Under the pieces are notes generated by a model, which made no database searches, was not told where the DNA came from, and was given only the letters and a program-made list of their open reading frames with translations. Shown piece by piece: positions 17,752 to 24,173 of a stretch of 32,942 bases of DNA. The translations under genes were made by a program, and so were the position numbers. The DNA is from an uncultured Corynebacterium sp. (GTDB taxonomy: Bacteria > Actinomycetota > Actinomycetes > Mycobacteriales > Mycobacteriaceae), in the NCBI GenBank assembly GCA_943913645.1, contig CALTYZ010000025.1, forward strand, positions 1 to 32,942, in the 5' to 3' direction. Each line of letters opens with the position of its first letter. Position 1 is the first letter of the stretch.

Positions 17752-18105
17752 ATGCCCACCACTGGCGCGTCAACCGCCGCGCGGATCACCGCAATCGAAT
17801 CCGCGCTGACTGCCAGCACGAGCATTGCGGACGTGCTTGCCGCCAATGGCCGTAACTCCCACTTTGCACGTCGTGAGGAAGTGCTGACGATTCTGACCGC
17901 GCTCAGGCAGAGCCCGAAGATAGCCGTCGGCAAGCTGGACGGGGATTTCCGTAACCTCCCTGACAATTGGTCCTCTGCCCAGGTGACTGACCAATTTTTC
18001 TCCGATCCACAACCGGTGGGAGCGATGATGGAGACCTTGATGCGACCAACCGGGGAATGGTCTCGAAGAGAAAAGGCGCGGGCGAGGCGTGCTGTAATTT
18101 CTTGA
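17752..18105 (+). CDS. hypothetical ORF of doubtful reality
   Basis: 117-aa open frame with GC-rich third positions and a plausible mixed composition, directly after the HNH gene. No ribosome binding site, promoter or recognised domain. The frame is open back to the HNH stop codon, so it may be the tail of a truncated gene. Its last about 15 codons run antisense to the end of the decayed SdpC-like gene. A minus-strand frame over the same stretch is also open, so the coding strand is not certain. Confidence 0.25.
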   Translation: MPTTGASTAARITAIESALTASTSIADVLAANGRNSHFARREEVLTILTALRQSPKIAVGKLDGDFRNLPDNWSSAQVTDQFFSDPQPVGAMMETLMRPTGEWSRREKARARRAVIS

Positions 18106-18765
18106 CGTTCGAACTCAGACATCGCATTTGGGCTTGCTTCGTCATCCTCGAGATAGACTACGACCGTAACTGTTACTGCAGATCCGGCGGCAAGGACCAT
18201 GGTCGTTAATGCTACATTCGCATAGACGACACCGTTAGCGACTACAACGGCCAGAGCAGCACCGCAAACGATTTCCCACAGAAGTCAGAAGTGGTCACGT
18301 CTGGTTGCGTTTGCATTCCTAGTAAACGTTTGCTTTGTTCAAGGTACTGAACAAAGTCATCCGAGAATTGCTTTAACCCTTGCTCCACTTTGGCCGGATC
18401 GCCTGAAATTAGCGACTACTTAATCTCCGGGAAGCTATCACTATATGTGACATCCTCATTGATTAGCAGGTCGAGAGCCTCTTCGTCTGTATGCGGCTTG
18501 TTCAGATCGAAATTCATCGATTTTAGAAGCTCTTGATTTTCATCAGCGATTGGACCTTGTCCTGCCAATAGGAAATACAGCAAATCCTCGTCTGAATGCT
18601 GGTTGAACGTCTCTGCACTATCTGCAATATGAGGAATGCCGTCGTTGCTAGTTTGGGTTTCCGCTACTGCATTGACGTTAAAGCTCCAACTATTGCGATC
18701 GTGGAGACCACGGTTGCGACTAATCTTACAGAGGACTTGGTGCGACAGAAGAGGTTGGTGACCAT
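18050..18765 (-). pseudogene. decayed SdpC-like antimicrobial peptide precursor
   Basis: Reading three frames in turn gives one protein of about 230 residues with SdpC-like layout. ATG at 18765, with AAGG 8 nt upstream, starts a signal peptide (RLVATVVSTIAIVGALT). Its frame stops at 18666-18664, while the next frame continues VNAVAETQTSNDGIPH. Then come DEDLLYFLLAGQGPIADE and LINEDVTYSDSFPEIK, the usual GQG-containing SdpC N-domain. An in-frame TAG follows (18418-18416), then SGDPAKVEQGLKQFSDDFV in the same frame. Between about 18284 and 18245 the frame shifts again into a hydrophobic part with ANGVVYANVALTTMVLAAGS (the part that would give the toxin), ending about FERQEITARLARAFS. So there are two frameshifts and one nonsense codon. 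The family call rests on layout, a few motifs and the SdpI-like neighbour. The 3' limit is approximate. Confidence 0.65.
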
Positions 18766-18800
18766 TTTGTAAACCTTCTGTGTTGCATGAGAAACAATTG

Positions 18801-19148
18801 TCAACTTGCTGCTTTATGGGCAAGAATTACTTGGATGATCAGAATGGGAACGATGGAACAAAAAGTTACTGCAACGATGGTTGCATAGTAAGTTTCTGTC
18901 ATTTCTCCTGACAGCAAAAGTGTGATGCCGCCGATGAAGAAGATGATGGCAATCAAAGCAGTTCCCATCCAGGTCTTCTGATGGGCCTTTTTCCACGCCT
19001 CATCGGACTGCATGGTGCTTATTAAACGGATTCCTACAATCGAGTTCCGCGGCAGGGTGCCGTTCCTGCTCCGCACTGCAATAGCACCAAACAGAAGTGC
19101 GCACAACAAGGTGAAAACCCCGGTGACAATCGGTATCCATAGCGCCAT
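18801..19148 (-). CDS. SdpI-family immunity-type membrane protein
   Basis: 115-aa protein with three transmembrane helices (about 3-25, 61-82 and 87-108). Between helices 1 and 2 is the SdpI/YhfL signature, here RNSIVGIRLISTMQSDEAW followed by KKAH; SdpI proteins have a similar N-x-x-x-G-x-R-x-x-x-T-x-x-S-x-x-x-W core. B. subtilis SdpI gives immunity to the SdpC toxin and also signals to its repressor. Here the reading frame is complete, and AGGAA lies 7 nt before ATG 19148. A TAAACT -10-like box precedes it on the minus strand. The decayed SdpC-like gene follows 35 bp downstream on the same strand, supporting a former immunity-toxin operon. No SdpA, SdpB or SdpR homologue is seen in the window. 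Confidence 0.8.
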   Translation of the reverse strand: MALWIPIVTGVFTLLCALLFGAIAVRSRNGTLPRNSIVGIRLISTMQSDEAWKKAHQKTWMGTALIAIIFFIGGITLLLSGEMTETYYATIVAVTFCSIVPILIIQVILAHKAAS

Positions 19149-19445
19149 TGTTGGTTCCTACTCTAGTTTATTGGTTTTGCGATTCTTCCCACTCCCTACC
19201 CAGCCCTTCGATGGCGTGGTGGGATCTCCCATTTTGCCGTGTGAGATGGCGTCGTGCTTCTTAAAGGAGCGCCTGCCGTTCCGCCGACGCGAGGCAGACA
19301 ACAATGCCGACGACCTCAGCATCTCGCCTCAAGGGGGCCCCGATCAAATTTGGAACTACCGTGCGTGCGATAGCCACTCTCTGTAAACAGTGTTTACACA
19401 ATACCGTTAAAGTTGTCCGACGCGCAGAGGCAAGGAAGTACGACC
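19149..19445. other. 297-bp divergent intergenic region
   Basis: Lies between the SdpI-like gene (minus) and the ribbon-helix-helix gene (plus). It contains a short hairpin TGGGATCTCCCA near 19220 and the palindromic operator described separately. No open frame here looks coding. Confidence 0.4.
19382..19413 (+). promoter_or_regulatory. operator palindrome and promoter of the ribbon-helix-helix gene
   Basis: TGTAAAC (19382-19388), AGT, GTTTACA (19392-19398) is a perfect 7-bp inverted repeat with a 3-nt centre. It is followed by the -10-like TAAAGT (19408-19413); TACCGT (19402-19407) is an alternative. The palindrome overlaps the expected -35 position, so binding there would repress. Autoregulation by the adjacent ribbon-helix-helix protein is the simplest reading. 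Confidence 0.55.
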
Positions 19446-19736
19446 ATGGCAACCACAAAACAGAAACAGTGGGCCGGACGCGGCCCCGTCATCTCCGTAC
19501 GTGTCGAGCCGGAGTTGGTCGATCGCCTCGATGCACTTGCTAAGCGCACCGGACGCAGTCGCTGTGCGTACCTCCGCATGGCGCTGTGGGCAATGCTCCC
19601 GCAACTGGAGAAGATCCACTGGGAACAAGTCGCCGCCGACTACGAGAGCATCGCAATCCAAGACGCTTTCGAAGAAATCACCCTCCGCTTCATGGAGCAA
19701 GCCATCGACGAATACAAACAATTCGGCAATGAGTAG
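19446..19736 (+). CDS. ribbon-helix-helix (CopG-type) DNA-binding protein
   Basis: 96-aa regulator. Residues about 15-48 fit a ribbon-helix-helix: the strand PVISVRVEPELVDRLDALAK leads into helix A, and RTGRSRCAYLRMALWAML forms the turn and helix B. The C-terminal half is acidic and helical, suiting dimer or partner contacts as in antitoxins. AAGGAAG lies 7 nt before ATG 19446; an upstream ATG at 19413 lacks a binding site and overlaps the promoter. No toxin gene accompanies it. Its other neighbour is a recombinase remnant ending 8 bp downstream on the opposite strand, a pairing that suggests plasmid or mobile-element origin. Confidence 0.75.
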   Translation: MATTKQKQWAGRGPVISVRVEPELVDRLDALAKRTGRSRCAYLRMALWAMLPQLEKIHWEQVAADYESIAIQDAFEEITLRFMEQAIDEYKQFGNE

Positions 19737-19744
19737 CAGTCTAG

Positions 19745-20062
19745 CTACTCTTTGAGCGCTCGACGGATCGTGGCTCGGTGGACACCGAAGTGCCGCGCAA
19801 TCGCAGTTACTTCGTCTCCGTTCGCCTTCATTTCGCGCGCCTGCTCTATCTGCGCCGGCGTCAGAGCCAGTTTGCGCCCCTTGTAAACCCCGCGCTTTTT
19901 GGCCGCAGCGATCCCCTCGGCCTAGTGGTCGAAGCGCTGATCGCCACGAGAGACACGCATATACGCCACCGTCACCGAAACTGTGCCGGTGGCTACTTTT
20001 CCGACGGTCCCGACACCAACGATGGGCTGCTCGGACTCCACACTTATTTCTCCGTGAGTCAT
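19745..20062 (-). pseudogene. serine recombinase (resolvase/invertase) remnant, middle deleted
   Basis: ATG at 20062 opens a 46-codon frame. Its end, VTVAYMRVSRGDQRFDH, is the conserved N-terminal motif of resolvases (Y-x-R-V-S with the catalytic serine, then a DQ pair). A TAG (19924-19922) follows. The same frame then continues for 58 codons as the C-terminal part: AEGIAAAKKRGVYKGRK and a helix-turn-helix DEVTAIARHFGVHRATIRR. The roughly 110-130 residues that normally lie between, with the catalytic arginines and the long E helix, are absent. The joint keeps the frame apart from the stop codon, so an internal deletion is the likely cause. The product cannot recombine DNA. Confidence 0.85.
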
Positions 20063-20070
20063 CCCCCAAA

Positions 20071-20102
20071 TGTCGTTTTAGGGTCGCTATATATGGGTGA
20101 CA
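20071..20102. other. candidate recombinase crossover (res-like) site
   Basis: Immediately upstream of the recombinase start lies a 32-bp segment bounded by TGTC and GACA in inverted orientation, with an AT-rich TATATA block (20089-20094). Resolvases usually act at sites with inverted ends just 5' of their own gene. The symmetry is limited to the ends, so this is tentative. Confidence 0.3.
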
Positions 20103-20212
20103 CTCGTACAAGGGGTGCCCCAATGCCTCAAAAATACCAGGACAGGACGGGAGAAATCCGCCTCCCCAGACTGTTGCAATAGGGCGTACTTAAAGGAAAC
20201 ACTCGCCGCTGA

Positions 20213-20362
20213 GTGCTGCATCCTTCGCCTGCCCGAGGGCGCGTTGACAGAATCGTTGTTGCACTCCTACAGGCGGTTGAGATGGGCATGGAGGTGAGGT
20301 TCAATGATCCGCGCTTTGCGGATGTTGTCACGTTGGCGGACATGGTGAAAGCTAAGCGTTAA
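20213..20362 (+). pseudogene. short open frame resembling the C-terminal half of an acyl carrier protein
   Basis: 49-codon frame starting at a GTG without ribosome binding site. The sequence VDRIVVALLQAVEMGMEVRF followed by NDPRFADVVTLADMVKAKR has the pattern of helices II-III of carrier proteins (L-x-x-x-E-x-x-F-x-V-x-F then T-x-x-D-M-V), but the DSL phosphopantetheine-attachment motif would lie upstream and is missing. Probably a fragment of a lost gene. The resemblance is by eye only. Confidence 0.3.
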
Positions 20363-20467
20363 TACAGCGTTGAGCGTGGGCTACTTGGTGTCGGGTAGCG
20401 TAGCAAGTGCAAAAAGAAGCGCAAACGCTCAGTTGGTGAAGTAATTTGGCGCCTCTTTAGCTGTTGT

Positions 20468-20665
20468 TTATAGCTTTGGATAGATGAGCCACTGTATTAA
20501 GTAGACAGTAATCATAGGGAACCCGCACATTGCGGCGATTACGTAAATGATCCTAACGGTATCGGCGGAGATTCCGTATGTTTCAGCTACTCCGGCACAG
20601 ACCCCTGCTATGCGCTTATCCTTCTCAACCCGGTGCCATTTATTTTGCGGGAACACTATGAGCAC
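20468..20665 (-). CDS. small PspC-domain membrane protein
   Basis: 65-aa protein that is essentially one PspC domain. The conserved core DKRIAGVCAGVAETYGIS (16-33) is followed by DTVRIIYVIAAMCG and a membrane helix ending in YLIQWLIYPKL. PspC proteins respond to membrane stress or partner with Psp-type sensors, and in B. subtilis such domains are linked to resistance to membrane-active peptides. The first possible start is GTG at 20665, just after a TGA in frame; GTG at 20656 is an alternative. Neither has a clear ribosome binding site. It stands alone in the island. Confidence 0.75.
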   Translation of the reverse strand: MLIVFPQNKWHRVEKDKRIAGVCAGVAETYGISADTVRIIYVIAAMCGFPMITVYLIQWLIYPKL

Positions 20666-21140
20666 CTGTACTCAAATGTCGAGACGCCAGAATTGCTGCT
20701 TAGCAAGTTTGTATTTACATTGCCGTAGAGATTAATGACGGGGATCATCCAGCGGGTGGAAAAGCGGTGTACTTGTGGCATCAATTTCCCCTGTCGTTGC
20801 TTTTCGGAGGCTGGTGCGTTCCGGTCGGTGAACCGATCCGCCCGGCGTGGGCACTTGGTTTATAGAGGTCAACATCCGGAACGGTGTCTTGTCTAACACC
20901 CTACCGTCGTTGAAATTCTCTACCTAGAGTTTTGTCAACAAGGGTGGAGTGATCGGAACGCAAACGCCTCAACGCCGGCAGGTGGTTTCTGCCCCTCCTG
21001 CGACAGCGGGAGACCGTACATTGCTTATGGCTTGCACCATTTAATCACCATTTGATTTGCGGTCCGGCGGCGTCCTCGCAAAAGTGAGTGGGGTGTGGAG
21101 GGGGAGGTGGGCGTCGCAAAGCTACGAAAGCTCGGGCAAT
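20666..21140. other. gene-free stretch upstream of the leuA leader
   Basis: About 475 bp without a convincing gene on either strand. It contains small inverted repeats only: GGTCGGTGAACCGATCC near 20826-20842, and CTCTACCTAGAG followed by TTTT near 20919-20935, which could be a weak terminator. Composition changes from AT-rich island sequence to GC-rich sequence towards the right end. Confidence 0.4.
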
Positions 21141-21146
21141 ACGGTG

Positions 21147-21152
21147 TAGTGT
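21147..21152 (+). promoter_or_regulatory. -10 box of the leuA leader transcript
   Basis: TAGTGT at 21147-21152, inside GTGTAGTGTG, ends 7 nt before the leader-peptide ATG at 21160, so the mRNA should start at that ATG. The same GTGTAGTGTG block precedes the HNH gene. The -35 region is weak. Confidence 0.55.
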
Positions 21153-21159
21153 GTGCCAC

Positions 21160-21216
21160 ATGTTGCAGCGCGCGCATCTCCTTCTCCTTCTGCGCCGCGG
21201 CGGGATTTTGGCCTAA
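21160..21216 (+). CDS. leuL: leucine-rich leader peptide for leuA attenuation
   Basis: An 18-codon frame, MLQRAHLLLLLRRGGILA, has seven Leu codons including five in a row (CTC CTT CTC CTT CTG, 21178-21192). It ends 83 bp before leuA and just before a strong hairpin. Ribosome stalling at the Leu run when Leu-tRNA is scarce would control folding of the downstream RNA. No ribosome binding site is present because the message probably begins at the ATG. The product itself has no expected function. Confidence 0.85.
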   Translation: MLQRAHLLLLLRRGGILA

Positions 21217-21265
21217 CACTCACACGGCCGGCGCCCCGTCGCGGAGGTAAGGCTTGCCGGCCGTG
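21197..21265 (+). promoter_or_regulatory. leuA attenuator hairpins
   Basis: CACGGCCGGC (21223-21232) and GCCGGCCGTG (21256-21265) form a perfect 10-bp stem with a 23-nt loop. The segment GCGGCGGG (21197-21204), at the end of the leader peptide, can pair with CCCGTCGC (21235-21242) in that loop with one G-U pair, giving a competing structure. No U-run follows the stem, so how it stops transcription (or translation) is open. Confidence 0.6.
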
Positions 21266-21299
21266 GCTCCACACCCACTCGTAGAAGGAAACCACCGCG

Positions 21300-23138
21300 A
21301 TGACCACCTCAAACACCGAATTTTTCGCCCCTCGCGAGATTGTCACCCCCAACGGCCCGCGCAACGAAGGCCAACCAAGCTGGAACAAACAACGCGGCTC
21401 GCAACTGCCGGTGGATCGCTACCAGCCGTTCGCCATCGAGGTCGAAGACATTCAACTGCCCGACCGCACCTGGCCGGATAAAAAAATCACCACCGCGCCA
21501 CAGTGGTGCGCAGTTGACCTGCGCGACGGCAACCAGGCCCTGATCGACCCGATGAGCCCCGAACGCAAACGCCGCATGTTCAACCTGCTGGTAGAGATGG
21601 GCTTCAAAGAGATCGAGGTGGGGTTCCCATCCGCCTCGCAAACCGATTTCGACTTCGTGCGCCAAATCATCGAGCAGGGCATGATTCCTGACGACGTCAC
21701 CATCCAGGTCCTCGTCCAAGCTCGCGAGCACCTCATCCGCCGCACCTTCGAAGCCTGCGCAGGGGCGAAAAACGTCATCGTCCACTTCTACAACTCCACA
21801 TCAAAACTGCAGCGCGAGGTGGTCTTCCGCAAAGACCGCGCCGCGATCAAACAGCTGGCCACTGATGCGGCCACGTTGATCCGCACAATTGCCGAGGACT
21901 ACCCCGACACCAACTGGCGGTGGGAATACTCGCCGGAATCCTTCACCGGCACTGAACTCGACTTCGCGCTGGAAGTGTGCGACGCCGTGGTAGAGACGAT
22001 GGGGGCCACACCGGACGAGCCCATCATCATTAACCTGCCGTCTACCGTTGAGATGATCACCCCGAATGTCTACGCCGACTCGATCGAGTGGATGCACCGC
22101 AACCTTGCCCGGCGCGACTCGGTCATCCTCTCGCTGCACCCCCACAACGACCGCGGCACCGGTGTTGCCGCCGCCGAGCTGGGCTACATGGCTGGGGCTG
22201 ATCGCATCGAAGGCTGCCTGTTCGGCAACGGTGAGCGCACCGGCAACGTCGACCTGGTCACCCTCGCGCTGAACATGATGACCCAGGGTGTTGACCCACA
22301 GCTGGACCTCTCGGACATCACCAAGATCCGCCAAACGGTGGAGTACTGCAACCAGCTGCGCGTGCCGGAGCGCCACCCATACGGCGGTGACCTAGTGTTC
22401 ACTGCGTTTTCCGGCTCGCACCAAGACGCGATCAACAAAGGCCTCGACGCGCTGGCGCAAAAGGTACACCCAGATGCCGCCTCAACAGATGTGGCTTGGG
22501 AAGAGCTGCGCGACACGGTGTGGGAAGTGCCGTATTTGCCCATCGACCCGAAAGATGTCGGGCGCACCTACGAGGCGGTGATCCGCGTCAACTCCCAGTC
22601 CGGCAAGGGCGGGGTTGCCTACATCATGAAAACGGACCACGGCATCGACATGCCAAAAGCAATGCAGCCGGAGTTTTCGGCCGTGGTGCAGGCAATCACC
22701 GATACCGAGGGCGGTGAGGTGAACTCCAAGAACATGTGGGACATTTTCGCCGCCACGTATCTGGATCTGGATGCGCCGCTTGAGTTGCTGGACTACGAGG
22801 TCACCGGCGCGGTCAGCGAGGACGACGACGCCGCTGTGCGCGCAAGTGTTAGCTTCAACGGTGAGCGCCAACAGATCAACGGCACAGGAAACGGCCCGAT
22901 TGCCGCGTTCGCCAACGCCCTGGAGTCACTGGGGGTGGAGTTTGAGGTGCAGGACTACTCACAACGTGCGCGCACCGCAGGCGATGACGCGGACGCGGCC
23001 TGTTACATCTACGCTGACATTGATGGCGCCAGCGCCTGGGGCGTGGGCATTGCAGGATCGACCACGCGCGCCTCGCTCAAGGCGATGGTTTCGGCGGTCA
23101 ACCGAGGGCTGGGCGCAGACAAAGCCGGCCGCGTCTAA
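21300..23138 (+). CDS. leuA: 2-isopropylmalate synthase
   Basis: 612-aa enzyme condensing acetyl-CoA with 2-oxoisovalerate, the first committed step of leucine biosynthesis. The TIM-barrel catalytic domain (about 65-350) has the catalytic DLRDGNQALIDPM (73-85) and the metal-binding histidines in LSLHPHNDRGTGVAAAELGY. A linker (about 370-450) with SGSHQDAINKGLDAL follows. The C-terminal LeuA regulatory domain (about 470-605) normally binds leucine; it includes AAFANALESLGVEFEVQDYS and ASAWGVGIAGSTTRASLKAM. Length equals the actinobacterial type. ATG at 21300 has AGAAGGAA upstream. Expression is probably controlled by the leader-peptide attenuator. Confidence 0.96.
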   Translation: MTTSNTEFFAPREIVTPNGPRNEGQPSWNKQRGSQLPVDRYQPFAIEVEDIQLPDRTWPDKKITTAPQWCAVDLRDGNQALIDPMSPERKRRMFNLLVEMGFKEIEVGFPSASQTDFDFVRQIIEQGMIPDDVTIQVLVQAREHLIRRTFEACAGAKNVIVHFYNSTSKLQREVVFRKDRAAIKQLATDAATLIRTIAEDYPDTNWRWEYSPESFTGTELDFALEVCDAVVETMGATPDEPIIINLPSTVEMITPNVYADSIEWMHRNLARRDSVILSLHPHNDRGTGVAAAELGYMAGADRIEGCLFGNGERTGNVDLVTLALNMMTQGVDPQLDLSDITKIRQTVEYCNQLRVPERHPYGGDLVFTAFSGSHQDAINKGLDALAQKVHPDAASTDVAWEELRDTVWEVPYLPIDPKDVGRTYEAVIRVNSQSGKGGVAYIMKTDHGIDMPKAMQPEFSAVVQAITDTEGGEVNSKNMWDIFAATYLDLDAPLELLDYEVTGAVSEDDDAAVRASVSFNGERQQINGTGNGPIAAFANALESLGVEFEVQDYSQRARTAGDDADAACYIYADIDGASAWGVGIAGSTTRASLKAMVSAVNRGLGADKAGRV

Positions 23139-23172
23139 AACGCTTGGTAAGAGAGTCACACTGAGGGAAACG

Positions 23173-24141
23173 ATGCACGACACCAGCCACGACACAGCAC
23201 ACACAGCCACTTACGTCATTCCTCCTTATGGCCTTGGTGCCACACGTGAGGTCACAGTACGCGACATTGATAGTGGTGTGTTGTCCTGGTATTTGAAGGC
23301 CGCTGACCGCGACGCTGAGCCGGGCGGGGGCCGTAGGGCGGCGCGCAGCGCCTCACCAGATACCTCAATTGACCTTGATGTGACCCTCAGCCGCGGCGAG
23401 AACACCCCCGGCGGTGGGTATGACGTGCTGCTCGAAGACGTCGTCATCGGCACCATTGGAGGCACGGAGGCAAAGGAATACAAAGAGCTCGGCATGCTTA
23501 TCGACGCCGGCCTGACTCCCCAAGCCACCGCCCACGCCTCCCGCGGCCCTGGCGGCGCAGCAAGCGTTGCGTTGCGTCTGCCGCGGCCCGGTTTGGTTGT
23601 GCCGGACAATGAGCCGCCCACCCAGCCGTGGGTGCTGCTCGACTCCGGCCGGCCCTACGCGGTCATCCCCACCGGAAACCGAACTGATACCGGCCAGGCC
23701 GGGAAGGCTGGGAAGGCTGGGCGCAAGCACGTGCTGGTCACACTCAGCCTCGACCCTGCTAGCACCACTGCTGCCGCCGACGCTGAAACCCGGCTGCAAC
23801 CGCAGGTGGTGGTCCGCGTCGACGGTGAGGTAGTGGGGCATTTGGAGGCGTCGGCAAGCGACTTGCTTGCGCCCACGCTGACATTCCTCGCCCGCCGCGG
23901 GCTCATCGCTGTGGCACGCGGCTACCAGGCGCAGGTAGCTAGCCAACCAACGCTGACCGTCAACGCTGGCGAGCTCGATGTGGCACGGCGACGCGCCCGC
24001 CACGCACACCCGGGTGACTTCCCCGACATCTCCCCCATCCCGCCCGTCACGTTCCACGCCAGGCCAACACCGCAAACCGGCGCCGGCTGGGCATCATTTG
24101 GGCAGGTGGTTTCGGTGCCGAGCGCAGAGGGCCGCCGATAA
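23173..24141 (+). CDS. hypothetical protein with an internal duplication
   Basis: 322-aa protein of unknown function, 34 bp after leuA with GAGGG 5 nt before its ATG. No signal peptide or membrane helix. Two similar halves are visible. About 65-145 contains YDVLLEDVVIGTIGGTEAKE, then LGMLIDAGLTPQATAHASR and SVALRLPRP. About 205-285 contains PQVVVRVDGEVVGHLEASAS, then LTFLARRGLIAVARGYQAQV and PTLTVNAG. Each looks like a beta-rich module with a V-x-x-x-G-x-L/I core followed by a helix and two strands. A low-complexity linker QAGKAGKAGRK, from two 9-bp tandem units (GGGAAGGCT), lies between them. The C-terminal about 40 residues are Pro-rich. Confidence 0.7.
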   Translation: MHDTSHDTAHTATYVIPPYGLGATREVTVRDIDSGVLSWYLKAADRDAEPGGGRRAARSASPDTSIDLDVTLSRGENTPGGGYDVLLEDVVIGTIGGTEAKEYKELGMLIDAGLTPQATAHASRGPGGAASVALRLPRPGLVVPDNEPPTQPWVLLDSGRPYAVIPTGNRTDTGQAGKAGKAGRKHVLVTLSLDPASTTAAADAETRLQPQVVVRVDGEVVGHLEASASDLLAPTLTFLARRGLIAVARGYQAQVASQPTLTVNAGELDVARRRARHAHPGDFPDISPIPPVTFHARPTPQTGAGWASFGQVVSVPSAEGRR

Positions 24142-24160
24142 GCTGCGCTTTATGTGCAGC

Positions 24161-24166
24161 TAAGAT
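24161..24166 (+). promoter_or_regulatory. -10 box for the exonuclease-like gene
   Basis: TAAGAT (24161-24166) ends 7 nt before ATG 24174. An in-frame ATG at 24165 overlaps the -10 box, so 24174 is the likelier start and the mRNA leaderless. The -35 hexamer is weak. Confidence 0.45.
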
Positions 24167-24173
24167 GCGAACA

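Noticed and set aside
17571..18200. 209-aa minus-strand frame overlapping the end of the HNH gene
   Set aside because: Only its first about 50 residues fit the decayed SdpC-like gene; the remainder is antisense to HNH and the neighbouring ORF and has no protein-like pattern.
18416..18823. 135-aa minus-strand frame as a complete gene
   Set aside because: Its first about 45 residues lie upstream of a better ATG in another frame that encodes a signal peptide; only the later part is real and belongs to the broken SdpC-like gene.
20123..20182. 19-codon frame beginning MPQKY, similar to the start of IS3-type OrfA transposases
   Set aside because: Too short and the similarity ends after five residues; no inverted repeats or further transposase sequence nearby.
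22771..23172. 456-aa frame starting inside leuA as the true form of the hypothetical protein
   Set aside because: The first 134 codons overlap leuA in another frame; ATG 23173 has a ribosome binding site and lies after the leuA stop.
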